DNA of 64,000 nucleotides from JADJAH01 sp964615795 (lineage in GTDB: Bacteria > Bacteroidota > Ignavibacteria > Tepidaquicellales > Tepidaquicellaceae), in assembly GCA_964615795.1 (NCBI GenBank), contig CAZTQR010000003.1, positions 1-64,000 of the forward strand, written 5' to 3'. The notes under the pieces are model-generated. The model ran no database searches. It was not told the DNA's origin and saw only the letters and a list, made by a program, of their open reading frames with translations. The translations under genes were made by a program, and so were the position numbers. Below are positions 52,444-62,004 of the stretch, in pieces (the stretch's first letter is position 1; the number at the start of each line of letters is the position of its first letter).

Positions 52444-54519
52444 CTACTTTGCCAGCACGATTTTGACAGTGGAAGCGAACGCTCCTGAATTGAGAGAACA
52501 GAAATATATCCCTGATGCAAGTCCCTCTGCGCTGAAGAGGACAGAGTGTTCGCCGGGCTCGTAAACTCCCTGCGCGATCTGCCTTACAAGTCTTCCGGAT
52601 GTATCGTAAAGTTTCAGTGTCAGGGCCGTCCTTACAGGAAGGCTGAACATGATCGTGGTTGAAGGATTGAAGGGATTCGGATAGTTCTGATGGAGTTTGA
52701 ATGTGCCGGGAACAGCCAGGCCGTTATCAGCGACGGATACTATGCCGCTGAGGGGAAATGAGTATGATCTCCATTCTGTGTTGTTCTGCGGAACGAAGTA
52801 TGATGAGGTCTGAGGGGCCGTTGCAAGCGCGAGGCCGCCTTTTCTGAAGATCTCAAAAGGAAAAGTGAGTCCGCCGTCGGGAGAGATCTTCACAACAAGG
52901 CTGTCAATGTTGACAGCATTGAACTGTGCATAAGCGTAGTCGAATCTTACGGTGTCCCAGATATTCAGATTCCTGAATACGGTTGAATACATGGAGTCGC
53001 GCTGTCCGGGAATGTTGTAATCGAAAAAGTCCATTATGACGGACTTCACGCCGCCTATAGACGGACCGTTTGCACCTGTGAACTGATCAAAGGTAATGTA
53101 TCCGTCCTGATTGAATACATGCCAGCCGATAGGAGGAAAGAACGCTTCGAAAACTTCCGCAGTGAGATTGGATTGGACAGTGTCCGCTCCTGAAAGGACT
53201 GTTCTTGTGAGGCTGCCTCCGGCATCAAACAGATCGGCTTTGGGAGAATGCCCCTTGGGCACATCGTAAGTCCTTGAGATAACCTCCGACCTGGATTTCC
53301 CGCAGTTCAGTACTTCACGGTTCATATCGTTTTGAATGAATGCCGTTGTGTAGATCATTGAATCCTGCCAGCCTGGTTCGACGGAATAAGTGACCGAATA
53401 CTGTGCAGTTCCGGGAGCAGTGCTTATCGGAATTCCATTGGTGTCAGGGTAAACGTCCCGGAAGATGTCGTAGAAATTTGTCTCGCCGTTTGTGCCTTGC
53501 TGTTCCTGCTGTCTGTAGCGTTCAACTGCATTGAAGCGGATCCTGTAGTTTCCCGGACCCAATGCAGAAATTATGTTCACAGTTGCAGTTGATCTTATCA
53601 CGCCGGGAGAAATTACTTCATCAGCCACGTTCACCTCAAGCGGAGTGCCGCTCTTCTGCCTGTTTGCATAAGGCACATAAAGATTAACGCTGTCTCCGTA
53701 AGGAATGGATATGTAAGTCTTGCCGTCTGCAATTGTCTGCGGAACCGAGGCCGCATAGTAGTATCTTTTGCGCGCATCTGCATCAACCGGATTTGCCAGA
53801 TAGAATGAATCGGTACCCAGAACTCCCAAATGATACTTGATTGCGCAGACGCTGTCTAAGTTGTTGTTGACGAATGCATTCAGGAAAGAGTTGTTGTTTG
53901 CACATGCGGGGCTTGAGTTTGAGGTGAACTCTTCAAACAGGACATTCCTTCTGAAACCTGGAAGGACTATTGTATATTGCCACAAAGTGTCGTTTACATT
54001 GTTGGAGTCAAGCGACTGACGGCAGTAAGCGGTGATGCCGAGACCGGTGCCGATAGGGTATGTGATCCTGTCAAGAGTCACCGCCGCTGACTGGCCTGAG
54101 GAGAGCGGTGCAAGCGATACGCTGTCAAGATAACCGATCGGGTCGATCTTAAGAAACACTTTTATTGAATCGGGAGAACTCAGCCGGCCGATGTTTGAAA
54201 TTCCCACAACGGGCGTTATTGTATCTGTCCCTGACCGGTAGACGGAATATATTGTATCGTACGGAAGATTAATGAGAGCCGTTACTTTCACGTCATAGTT
54301 GACCTGTATGCCTGTCCTTACATTGTCAAGGTACAGATTGTTTCCGTAGCCGTTGTAAGTGAAGAATCCGATCACGATGTTTCTCGAAGAACTGTCCGAT
54401 GCCGAAGCTCCGGTCTCATTCCTGAAGTAAGCCGAAATCAGCAGGACACAAAGGACTGCGACGGCAAGCAGTCTGAAGGAATATTGCGAATACATTTTCC
54501 TGAGGCGGCCGATCGTCAT
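52444..54519 (-). CDS. Exported T9SS cargo protein with thioredoxin-like (Omp28-type) region
   Basis: A 691-residue protein with an N-terminal hydrophobic signal (FRLLAVAVLCVLLISAYF). Residues about 190-300 contain NVLFEEFTSNSSPACANNNSFLN, reminiscent of Omp28-type thioredoxin-like surface proteins, where a single Cys follows the EEFT(S/G) motif. The rest is beta-rich. The C-terminus has HQNYPNPFNPSTTIMFSL, then LTLKLYDTSGRLVRQI and the ending ASTVKIVLAK. The ATG at 54519 overlaps the upstream membrane-protein gene by 4 bases (ATGA) and is preferred over the start 54 bases further upstream. Function unknown. Confidence 0.75.
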   Translation of the reverse strand: MTIGRLRKMYSQYSFRLLAVAVLCVLLISAYFRNETGASASDSSSRNIVIGFFTYNGYGNNLYLDNVRTGIQVNYDVKVTALINLPYDTIYSVYRSGTDTITPVVGISNIGRLSSPDSIKVFLKIDPIGYLDSVSLAPLSSGQSAAVTLDRITYPIGTGLGITAYCRQSLDSNNVNDTLWQYTIVLPGFRRNVLFEEFTSNSSPACANNNSFLNAFVNNNLDSVCAIKYHLGVLGTDSFYLANPVDADARKRYYYAASVPQTIADGKTYISIPYGDSVNLYVPYANRQKSGTPLEVNVADEVISPGVIRSTATVNIISALGPGNYRIRFNAVERYRQQEQQGTNGETNFYDIFRDVYPDTNGIPISTAPGTAQYSVTYSVEPGWQDSMIYTTAFIQNDMNREVLNCGKSRSEVISRTYDVPKGHSPKADLFDAGGSLTRTVLSGADTVQSNLTAEVFEAFFPPIGWHVFNQDGYITFDQFTGANGPSIGGVKSVIMDFFDYNIPGQRDSMYSTVFRNLNIWDTVRFDYAYAQFNAVNIDSLVVKISPDGGLTFPFEIFRKGGLALATAPQTSSYFVPQNNTEWRSYSFPLSGIVSVADNGLAVPGTFKLHQNYPNPFNPSTTIMFSLPVRTALTLKLYDTSGRLVRQIAQGVYEPGEHSVLFSAEGLASGIYFCSLNSGAFASTVKIVLAK

Positions 54520-54896
54520 GCGGATGTCTTTGCAGTCCTTCCCGCCCCGAGACGATTGAAGTAGAAGCTGCAAAAGAAATATTCAATTATTGTTACGAGC
54601 ACCAGCGTGACACTGTCCTTCGGTGTCAGCGTTACAGTCCTGCCCTGCTGGCTGTAGAATCCCGAGATCTTCATGAAGAACATCAGCACGGAATTTGACG
54701 GTGCGGTGAAGCTGTAGCCGTTCTCGGAAATGACAAGTCCCGTGAAAATTTCGCAAACCGTCAGTGATACGGAGAAAAGAATTATGATAAAACCCAGGTT
54801 CAGGAATGCCTGAAGCCACCCGTCGTTCTGGTATGAACGCGCAAATGCATAGACGGCGAATATTGCGTGCAGGAAATATATTACGGCAATTATCAT
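54516..54896 (-). CDS. Small integral membrane protein of unknown function
   Basis: A 126-residue protein with about four hydrophobic segments (IIAVIYFLHAIFAVYAFA, FLNLGFIIILFSVSLTV, SVLMFFMKISGFY, SVTLVLVTIIEYFFCSFYF), so it is an inner-membrane protein. It lies 13 bases after the sugar-transferase gene and overlaps the T9SS cargo gene by 4 bases, so all three are probably one transcript. I do not recognise a family. Confidence 0.7.
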   Translation of the reverse strand: MIIAVIYFLHAIFAVYAFARSYQNDGWLQAFLNLGFIIILFSVSLTVCEIFTGLVISENGYSFTAPSNSVLMFFMKISGFYSQQGRTVTLTPKDSVTLVLVTIIEYFFCSFYFNRLGAGRTAKTSA

Positions 54897-54909
54897 TTTG
54901 TGTTCGCTT

Positions 54910-56334
54910 TCAGAATGCTCTTTCGGAGAAGAAGACTTCTTTTAATGTCTTAAAAATAATTTTAAGGTCAAATGCAATAGACCAGTTCTCAATGTAGTAG
55001 ATGTCATAGTCTATTCTCTGCTGCATAGACGAATCGGAGCCTCTCGCCCCGTTTACCTGCGCCCAGCCTGTAATGCCGCACTTAACACGGTGCCTTTCGA
55101 GATACCTCTGTATTGACTCCTTCATCGTGTTTATGAAGAACTCCCTTTCCGGCCTCGGCCCCACAATGCTCATGCTTCCCCCGAGCACATTGAAGAACTG
55201 AGGCAGTTCGTCGAGGCTGTATTTTCGTATGAATTTTCCGATGGGTGTGTACCTGTCATCATCCCTCTTTGCCATTTGCGGGCCGCTCTTCTCCGCATCC
55301 ACACGCATTGACCTGAACTTGAGTATCATAAACTTCTTGCCGTCGAGGCCGACTCGCTCCTGTTTATAAAACAACGGGCCCTTGGAAGTGATCTTGACAA
55401 GCAATGCGATTGCAATGAGGAAGGGTGACAGAAGGATTATGAAGAACAGTGAGAACACAATATCAAATAAGCGCTTGACCATCCTGTTCCATGCATTCAT
55501 CGGTATCTTTTTCAGCCTCATGAAAGGAACTCCGTCAACTTCCTCTATCTTCAGACGGCTTGTGATCAGGTCAATGAAATCGGGTGAGTACATGAACTCA
55601 ATATTGATCCCTTCGCAGATCCTCAGAAGTTCTTCAAGCGATTCGTGTTCTGAAGACGGCATTGCTATGAATATCTTCTCAAGGCCGAGTTCTTTTATCT
55701 TTTCAGGGATATCTTTGAGTGAGCCCAGCTTCGTCCTTTCCGTCATAAAATTCTCATTGGACGCGCCGTAGTCAAAATAGCCGAGCACTTCATAGCCGGT
55801 GAACTTGTCCTTCTCAAACCTTTCGTAAATGCCGGATGCCATCTCGTTGGTCCCAAGCACTGCAACCTTGCACATTCCGATTCCCTTGTTGTAAAGGTTT
55901 TTCTCGAACTTCAGCATGAAGTACCTTCCCAGCATTATAAGGAGGATCGAGATCGCCCATATGAGCGCGAAGACGAGCCTCGAATAGGGGAAGTCGCCCT
56001 TAAGTATGAAGACGAGTCCCATGGCAAACAGCATGCCTATGGTCACGCATTTGATGATCACGAACAATTCATCAAAGACGAACACATTTCTCCTGACTCT
56101 GTACATCTTCCTTGTCTGAAAGACCACGATCCATACAGGGATGATCATCAGTGCAAAGAGGATGTATCCGTCAAGCTCGGGAACTCCCTTGGTTACGGGG
56201 AATAACTTCTGGAATGGCTCAAAATCGAACCTGATGTAATATGATATGAGAAAGGCGCAGAATATCGCCGCCGCATCCGTGATTATGGTCAGTAACGGAA
56301 GGAATATTTCAAGCCTGGATGATCTGTTGCTCAA
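54910..56334 (-). CDS. Undecaprenyl-phosphate sugar-1-phosphate transferase (WbaP/exopolysaccharide type)
   Basis: Transfers a sugar phosphate to the lipid carrier to start exopolysaccharide or O-antigen units. The 474 residues have about five N-terminal membrane helices and a CoA-binding-like cytoplasmic domain (CKVAVLGTNEMASGIYERF). The C-terminal bacterial sugar-transferase domain reads KRLFDIVFSLFFIILLSPFL, then GPLFYKQERVGLDGKKF, LKFRSMRVDAE, SLDELPQFFNVLGGSMSIVGPRP and GITGWAQVNGARG. The sugar (glucose or galactose are usual) is not determined. No other polysaccharide genes sit beside it. Confidence 0.92.
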   Translation of the reverse strand: MSNRSSRLEIFLPLLTIITDAAAIFCAFLISYYIRFDFEPFQKLFPVTKGVPELDGYILFALMIIPVWIVVFQTRKMYRVRRNVFVFDELFVIIKCVTIGMLFAMGLVFILKGDFPYSRLVFALIWAISILLIMLGRYFMLKFEKNLYNKGIGMCKVAVLGTNEMASGIYERFEKDKFTGYEVLGYFDYGASNENFMTERTKLGSLKDIPEKIKELGLEKIFIAMPSSEHESLEELLRICEGINIEFMYSPDFIDLITSRLKIEEVDGVPFMRLKKIPMNAWNRMVKRLFDIVFSLFFIILLSPFLIAIALLVKITSKGPLFYKQERVGLDGKKFMILKFRSMRVDAEKSGPQMAKRDDDRYTPIGKFIRKYSLDELPQFFNVLGGSMSIVGPRPEREFFINTMKESIQRYLERHRVKCGITGWAQVNGARGSDSSMQQRIDYDIYYIENWSIAFDLKIIFKTLKEVFFSERAF

Positions 56335-56444
56335 TAGTCGTATTAATTGCGCTCAAAGATAAATCATTCATGCCAAAGAGAAAACTTAGAAAGAGGGGAT
56401 TGGCTTGAACAGTTCTGTTGAACCTGTGGCAGTCAGATCCCCGC

Positions 56445-58541
56445 TTAAGCTATAGCCATAAAGTAGAGCGACCCGCTCTTTTCATTTTCAAATGCCGATC
56501 TTATCATTGAATGACGGGGGTCTCTCAGCTGAGGATCATTTTCGACTATGCTGAATGCTTCGTCGCGGGCGGTTTCCAGGAGGTCCTTGTCGAGCGCAAG
56601 GTTTGTGCAGGAGAAGTTCAGCACGCCCGATTGCCTGATGCCGAAGAAGTCACCCGGCCCGCGGATCTCCATGTCAGCTTCGGCTATTCTGAATCCGTCA
56701 TTTGTACTGCAGAGTATTCCAAGCCGCTTTTGCGAGATCTCGTCAAATGCGGATGCAATGAGTATGCAGTATGACTGCTCTGCTCCTCTTCCCACCCTTC
56801 CGCGCAACTGATGCAGTTGTGAAAGCCCGAACCTCTGTGCATCTTCCACTATCATTATTGTTGCATTAGGAATGTCCACACCCACTTCAATGACTGTTGT
56901 AGATACAAGAATATTTATCTCACCGTTTCTGAAACCCTCAGTTACTTTTTCCTTTTCTTCGGGATCGGATCTGCCGTGTATCATTCCCACGCGCAGGTCG
57001 GGAAAGACCCCGTTCTTAAGGATCTCGTAGTGTTGTTCGGCTGATTTGAGGTCCATCTTCTCCGATTCTTCAATGAGCGGATAAACAATGTAAACCTGAC
57101 GGCCCTTCTTTATCTCCTCCCTGAGGAATTTGTATATGGAGGGTTTGTCTTTTTCAAATCTCAATGCAGTCTTGATCTTCTTCCTGTTTGCCGGCATTTC
57201 ATCGATCACGCTTACATCAAGGTCACCGTAAAACGTGAGGGAAAGTGTGCGCGGTATGGGTGTGGCGGTCATGACAAGCACATCCGGATTAAGGCCCTTC
57301 TCTTTCAGCTTTGCCCTCTGCATCACACCGAACTTATGCTGTTCATCAATCACCACAAAGCCGAGACTGCGGAATTCAACTGCCTCCTGAATGAGCGCGT
57401 GTGTGCCGACTATGATGTCAACGGCGCCGCTTTTTATCTCTTCAAGGATCAATGTCCGTTCTTTCTTTTTCTGTCCTCCGATCAGCAGCCGCACTTTTAT
57501 GCCTATCGGTTCAAGCATCTTTGTAAGAGATGAAAAATGCTGTCCGGCGAGAATTTCCGTTGGGCACATGAATGCCGACTGATAACCGTTTCCGATCGCA
57601 GTCAGCATAGCGTGAACTGCCACAACGGTCTTGCCGCTTCCCACATCTCCCTGAAGCAGGCGGTTCATGCACTTGTCTGAGCGCATGTCGTCAAGTATTT
57701 CAGACATTGCCTTTCTCTGTGCGCGTGTCAGTTCAAAGGGTAGGTTGGATATGAATTTGTCATGCAGTCCTGAGACGTCCTTGTCGAATGAGATCCCTTT
57801 CTTCTCAAGTTTCAGCGACATTTTTTTGAGGGCAAGCGCAATCTCGAGGTAAAACAGTTCGTCAAAGGCAAGCCTCCTCCGTGCTGTCTCAATGTCTTCG
57901 CTGACAGCAGGGAAGTTTATTCTCAGCACAGCATCCTTCCTAGAGGGAAAGTGCAGTTTCGTGACGATGCTTTCCGGCACTGACTCTTCCAGTGCCGATG
58001 GGTTTGACTTCAGGACGGCTGTGAATGCATTGTAAACGATCCTGGAAAGCAGCAGCGGTTTGATCCAGGTCTTCTTGAGCACACCGGAGAGTTCATACAC
58101 GGGGATGTACCTGAACTTCTGATACTTCTTCTCGCTTTCGTCATCGGTCAGTTTCAGGTGATCCCTGTAGCTGATCTTTAGTCCGGAAACTTGCCTGTCC
58201 TTGTCGATCTTGATCCAGAAAGAGTATTTCTCACCCAGTCTGAACTGTCTTGACCTGAATTCGCTCCCTCCGAACATGGGTATCTCAACTGCACCCGTGT
58301 TGTCGCGCAGTGCTATTCCAAGCGGCTGTGTTTCCTTTTTCGGGTAGGAGATGTCTATCACCTCACCGGTAACTACAACATTCTCTTCAATGTAAGCGGG
58401 GCATTCCCTTATGCTGATTCGTTTGAGGTAAGTCCTGGGGATGAATCTGAGGAAGTCTTCAACATGCATAACTCCGATCTTTTCAAATGCCTCCGCCCGT
58501 TTCTCACCTACGCCTTTAAGAAATTTTAAGTCCATAGTCAT
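56445..58541 (-). CDS. recG: ATP-dependent DNA helicase RecG
   Basis: Branch-migrates and reverses stalled replication forks. The 698 residues begin with the wedge/OB region (KFLKGVGEKRAEAFEKIG, VVTGEVIDISYPK). The helicase motifs are all present: RLLQGDVGSGKTVVAVHAML (I), VIIDEQHK-like FVVIDEQHKFGVMQR (II), VMTATPIPRTLSLTFYGDLDVS (III), NILVSTTVIEVGVDIPNAT (V) and QLHQLRGRVGRG (VI). Length is normal. An assembly gap of 100 Ns begins 49 bases upstream of its start. Confidence 0.97.
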   Translation of the reverse strand: MTMDLKFLKGVGEKRAEAFEKIGVMHVEDFLRFIPRTYLKRISIRECPAYIEENVVVTGEVIDISYPKKETQPLGIALRDNTGAVEIPMFGGSEFRSRQFRLGEKYSFWIKIDKDRQVSGLKISYRDHLKLTDDESEKKYQKFRYIPVYELSGVLKKTWIKPLLLSRIVYNAFTAVLKSNPSALEESVPESIVTKLHFPSRKDAVLRINFPAVSEDIETARRRLAFDELFYLEIALALKKMSLKLEKKGISFDKDVSGLHDKFISNLPFELTRAQRKAMSEILDDMRSDKCMNRLLQGDVGSGKTVVAVHAMLTAIGNGYQSAFMCPTEILAGQHFSSLTKMLEPIGIKVRLLIGGQKKKERTLILEEIKSGAVDIIVGTHALIQEAVEFRSLGFVVIDEQHKFGVMQRAKLKEKGLNPDVLVMTATPIPRTLSLTFYGDLDVSVIDEMPANRKKIKTALRFEKDKPSIYKFLREEIKKGRQVYIVYPLIEESEKMDLKSAEQHYEILKNGVFPDLRVGMIHGRSDPEEKEKVTEGFRNGEINILVSTTVIEVGVDIPNATIMIVEDAQRFGLSQLHQLRGRVGRGAEQSYCILIASAFDEISQKRLGILCSTNDGFRIAEADMEIRGPGDFFGIRQSGVLNFSCTNLALDKDLLETARDEAFSIVENDPQLRDPRHSMIRSAFENEKSGSLYFMAIA

Positions 58542-58590
58542 ATCTCCGTGGCAAGTTATGAAATTGCATGTATTTGTTTAAGAGATTTTT

Positions 58591-58690
58591 NNNNNNNNNN
58601 NNNNNNNNNNNNNNNNNNNNNNNNNNNNNNNNNNNNNNNNNNNNNNNNNNNNNNNNNNNNNNNNNNNNNNNNNNNNNNNNNNNNNNNNNN
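58591..58690. other. Assembly gap (100 Ns)
   Basis: A run of exactly 100 N characters, the conventional filler for a scaffold gap of unknown true size. It lies between recG and the glycosyltransferase-like gene. Any gene or promoter here is invisible, and the adjacency of the two flanks is only as good as the scaffolding. Confidence 0.99.
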
Positions 58691-58746
58691 AAATGTTACC
58701 GGCTGATCGTTTTAAGTGCATTTGAGCTTCGCTCCCTGAGATGTTC

Positions 58747-60354
58747 CTAGTTTATGTAGATCAGATACAGCGATTCCTTCTTGGCGTTGCTGAAGATGAG
58801 TTCAGACCTGACGGCATTCGCACCCGAAACCCGCTCAAGCGAAGCAAGGAATTTTTCGATACTTCCGTAATGACTGATCTGCAACAGAATCGGACTGCGG
58901 GCGGTCAGCTCTTCACGAAGGTTATTCCTGTCCTTAAGGGTATAGAATTCGTCGATCCACTGATTGTAAAATATGTGTGACGGAAGGCTTGAAGACAGAA
59001 TTGACCTGTAAGTTTCCGTCTGACCTGCGCCGTACTGAGATGCAAATGCAAGCGCGGTTGAACTGCCTGAACTTCCGAAAGATGAAATGAACAGCTTGTC
59101 CGATCTCACCTCATCAATCTTCGCCAGCATAGCTTCTGCGTCAACTCTCTGTGCATTCCCCTCGAAGTAAGATGACACGATCATGTTACAGCTCCAAAGG
59201 AATATGAGCAGTCCCGGAATTCCGGCTATACGCAACTGCCTGGAAGAAATAAAAGGAGTTTCCGAATGCCCTGAGACGTGAAGTGCCGAGATCAGTATTC
59301 CGGTAACGGATAACATGAAAGAAGGGATCATGTAATACTGTGCATAGTGCTTGGCAACTATGAAAGACTGCAGGAAGAAGATCAGCAAGAGTGAGATCAG
59401 TATTATCCGTTCTCTTCTGTACATTTCAGAGATGGTCTTATTGAACCTGCGTCCGAGTATGAGCGATGCAATGATGGAAAGAAATGATATGGCATAGACC
59501 GGGTCTGTTGTGAATATCTTAACGAAGTTTTCCTGAAATGCTGCTGAATTGATTACAGTAGCTTCTCCTTTTCCGTACTTGCCGCTCTTCAATGCCAGAC
59601 CGGAAATCCACTTTCCGAAGTACTCAATATTGCTGAGTCCCGGGTAAACGAATACGAAGAAGAGAGCTACAGTCAAAGCGAGAAATACAAGCTTCCACTT
59701 AAACTTTTTTAGTACAAGCAAAGGAAAGATCAGAAGAGGAAAGAAGCTGATCTTGGTGGCCAGTCCGAGAGCGCAAATGACCGAAAGCATCACTGCAAAC
59801 TTCCGGTTCCACTCTGCCGAATCTTCATACTTAAGCAGATAGTACCAAAGCGCACCAACGTAGAGAAGCCCTGTGAATATCAGAAAGTTCTCCGGTGTTA
59901 CTATTATCAGCCCGTAGAAGATCTCTGCTGAAGAAAACGGAGTGAGCTGGACGAGCATTCCGGCCATGATACTGCCCGAGAGCCTGTATATGAACAAACC
60001 GAGAAGTAAAAGGCCGGCGCAGTTAATGAGTACTAATGTTCTGTTCATTGCGCCAAGATATGATTCCGGCTGTGAGAGTACATCAGTGATCAATCCGTTG
60101 CCTGTTCCCGTGATCAGATTGAAGGCCTTAACAGTCAATGCGCCTATCATCTGGACAGTCGTGCCCGGATGATCGAAGTGTGCGACACCGAAGCCGGAAA
60201 GCTGGGCAAGGTTCAGTGAGCTGATAAGATAAACATAGCTTGGGTCGTAGAAGAACATGTAATAAGGGCCCTGCACCTTCTTCAGGGCAGTTGCGGATAT
60301 AAACAGAATTAATGGCAGTATGAGAAACAGTAGAAAGATCCGTGCTTTCTTCAA
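58747..60354 (-). CDS. Polytopic glycosyltransferase-like membrane protein (PMT/GT-C type)
   Basis: A 535-residue protein with about 11 hydrophobic segments and a first periplasmic loop containing GPYYMFFYDPSYVYLISSLNLAQ and FGVAHFDHPGTTVQMIG. The acidic residues in that loop are in the place of the catalytic Asp/Glu of lipid-phosphate-sugar-dependent GT-C enzymes (PMT/ArnT). The C-terminal 120 residues are soluble. A role in adding a sugar to protein or lipid is inferred from the fold only. The 3' end is 56 bases from the assembly gap. Confidence 0.7.
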   Translation of the reverse strand: MKKARIFLLFLILPLILFISATALKKVQGPYYMFFYDPSYVYLISSLNLAQLSGFGVAHFDHPGTTVQMIGALTVKAFNLITGTGNGLITDVLSQPESYLGAMNRTLVLINCAGLLLLGLFIYRLSGSIMAGMLVQLTPFSSAEIFYGLIIVTPENFLIFTGLLYVGALWYYLLKYEDSAEWNRKFAVMLSVICALGLATKISFFPLLIFPLLVLKKFKWKLVFLALTVALFFVFVYPGLSNIEYFGKWISGLALKSGKYGKGEATVINSAAFQENFVKIFTTDPVYAISFLSIIASLILGRRFNKTISEMYRRERIILISLLLIFFLQSFIVAKHYAQYYMIPSFMLSVTGILISALHVSGHSETPFISSRQLRIAGIPGLLIFLWSCNMIVSSYFEGNAQRVDAEAMLAKIDEVRSDKLFISSFGSSGSSTALAFASQYGAGQTETYRSILSSSLPSHIFYNQWIDEFYTLKDRNNLREELTARSPILLQISHYGSIEKFLASLERVSGANAVRSELIFSNAKKESLYLIYIN

Positions 60355-60652
60355 AGTTCAGTTGGCGTGATGATTTTTGTGCCGCAATATATTCAAGACT
60401 TCCAATAAATGAAAGTTTCTATATTCATACTGCCTTTCCAAACGGCGGGGGGTGGATGCGACACAACGAGCATCATTTGTTAACAGTGGAAGAATCTCCG
60501 CGGCACATAAGTATTCATGAACGCAGAAGCAAAGATCCGAACTGTAAGCCGCAAGATTCGCGCTCTGAAACATGAACTCCATTTCATTGCGGGATATTGG
60601 TGGCTATCTTATACAAATAATTGCGTTTGAAAATTTTCGGAGCATAACAGCT
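60355..60652. other. Divergent intergenic region
   Basis: About 298 bases between the minus-strand membrane protein and the plus-strand sulfotransferase-like gene. Short open frames are present on both strands, but none has family features or a ribosome-binding site, so I call none. Confidence 0.4.
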
Positions 60653-61315
60653 ATGAGCAGTCCCATAATTCTTGCTTGCCAGGGAAGGTCGGGAAGCACG
60701 ACACTGATGAGGATCATGAACTCGGTGAGCGGCTGTAATATCTGCGGCGAGAACTGGAACATGATCGGAAGCCTGCTTGACTTCTATGAAAATATGAAAA
60801 GGACAACAAGACAGCCGGGATATACCAGGGAGTATGACGGAAACTCCTTTTGCTCCTGGTACAATGTATTTGATCCTGTTGCATTAACAGAGGACGTTAA
60901 AAAGCTGATACGGGCTGTTTACGAAAGTGAAAGATTTGGCCACTGGGGTTTCAAGGAGATCAGGTTCGGGCTGGAAGATTATGGGTTAATGGAAACAAGG
61001 CTCAACAACTTTGCGGAGCTTTTCCCTGAGGTCAGGATCGTCTTTCTTGTAAGGAACGATGTTGAATCGCAGTTAAACTCAGGCTGGTGGGCAGACGACA
61101 AGGAAGAGTCGAGAAAGATCCTCAATGACCAGCTTAGAAACTTCAGCAGATACAGTCAAACATATCCTCTGAGGAGTTATATGTTATCTATGGAAAGCAT
61201 GCTGAAGCTAGATGACAGTTTCCGGGGATTGTCAGACTTCCTAGGGATCAAATTTGATGAGGGGAAGATTTCGGACATACTCCGGAACAAGGTTGACTAT
61301 GAGGTGAAGCGGTGA
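60653..61315 (+). CDS. Sulfotransferase-like protein
   Basis: A 220-residue protein starting MSSPIILACQGRSGSTTLMRIMNS; the GRSGSTTL stretch is the 5'-phosphosulfate (PAPS)-binding loop of the family. GHWGFKEIRF near 105 and IVFLVRNDVESQLNSGWW near 145 match the second part, where the Arg and Ser contact the 3'-phosphate of PAPS. The ATG at 60653 is chosen since it places the loop close to the N-terminus; a start at 60572 would add 27 unsupported residues. Substrate unknown; a surface glycan or lipid is possible given the neighbouring GT-C protein. Confidence 0.75.
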   Translation: MSSPIILACQGRSGSTTLMRIMNSVSGCNICGENWNMIGSLLDFYENMKRTTRQPGYTREYDGNSFCSWYNVFDPVALTEDVKKLIRAVYESERFGHWGFKEIRFGLEDYGLMETRLNNFAELFPEVRIVFLVRNDVESQLNSGWWADDKEESRKILNDQLRNFSRYSQTYPLRSYMLSMESMLKLDDSFRGLSDFLGIKFDEGKISDILRNKVDYEVKR

Positions 61316-61541
61316 ACCGGATCTGCCGGCTAATGGCCTGCCTTCACAACTGATTGCCAGGAGCCGGCCTCAGGCATTAACAGGATATGCACAGGGCTCA
61401 CAGTGAATTCTAAAGAAAAAGTGTGAAGCACGGCTATCCTGGCATTATTTACAGGATTTATCACGGTACGAGATAAGCCCGCCGGTCCGGTTTAATGGTT
61501 TGAAAAAGACAATGTCAATTACTAACTTGACGCTTTCCCGA

Positions 61542-61615
61542 GGGGCTATAGCTCAGTTTGGTAGAGCGTCTGAATGGCATTCAGAAGGTCAGCGGTTCGA
61601 CCCCGCTTAGCTCCA
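61542..61615 (+). tRNA. tRNA-Ala (anticodon GGC)
   Basis: A full cloverleaf can be drawn: acceptor GGGGCTA/TAGCTCC, D arm GCTC/GAGC, anticodon stem TCTGA/TCAGA with loop ATGGCAT (anticodon GGC at 61576-61578), and T arm AGCGG/CCGCT with loop TTCGACC. The G3-T70 wobble pair is the identity element of tRNA-Ala. The discriminator is A at 61615; the CCA end is not encoded. It lies 37 bases before rplU. Confidence 0.96.
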
Positions 61616-61652
61616 CTTTAACGGAATTTTCTAAATAAGCAAAGAAGAAATA

Positions 61653-61961
61653 ATGTTCGCAATTGTAAACATAAGAGGCAGTCAGTACAGGGTGCAGGAA
61701 AACCAGATGGTGTTTGTACCTAAGCTGAAAGAGGAAGTCGGAGAGAAAGTGACATTTGACGATGTGCTTCTTTTCTCACAGGATGAAAGTACATACGAAG
61801 TCGGTTCTCCGAAGCTTTCAAGAAAGGTTGAAGCAACTGTAATTGAGCATGTAAAAGATGACAAGGTGACGGTATTCAAGAAGAAGAGAAGAAAAGGCTA
61901 CAAAGTAAGGAAAGGCCACAGGCAGAACTACACACAGGTCAGCATAGACAAGATCTCCTGA
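61653..61961 (+). CDS. rplU: 50S ribosomal protein L21
   Basis: Binds 23S rRNA in the large subunit. The 102 residues are normal: MFAIVNIRGSQYRVQENQ at the start and FKKKRRKGYKVRKGHRQNYTQV near the end are L21 signatures. It precedes rpmA by 43 bases, the usual L21-L27 arrangement, and follows tRNA-Ala by 37 bases. Confidence 0.98.
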   Translation: MFAIVNIRGSQYRVQENQMVFVPKLKEEVGEKVTFDDVLLFSQDESTYEVGSPKLSRKVEATVIEHVKDDKVTVFKKKRRKGYKVRKGHRQNYTQVSIDKIS

Positions 61962-62004
61962 CCGGACAGCATTCAAATTTTGATAATTCAAAGAGCAATA
62001 ACTA

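Noticed and set aside
36102..54519. A mobile element or prophage carrying the T9SS cargo genes
   Set aside because: No transposase, integrase, terminal repeats or tRNA-linked attachment sites were seen, and base composition looks even across the housekeeping and cargo genes.
58568..58750. Open frame running through the N gap
   Set aside because: It consists mostly of unknown residues and is an artefact of translating Ns.
60355..60652. Short open frames in the gap upstream of the sulfotransferase-like gene
   Set aside because: Both strands have frames of about 75 codons, but none shows a start signal, family motif or codon use like the neighbours.
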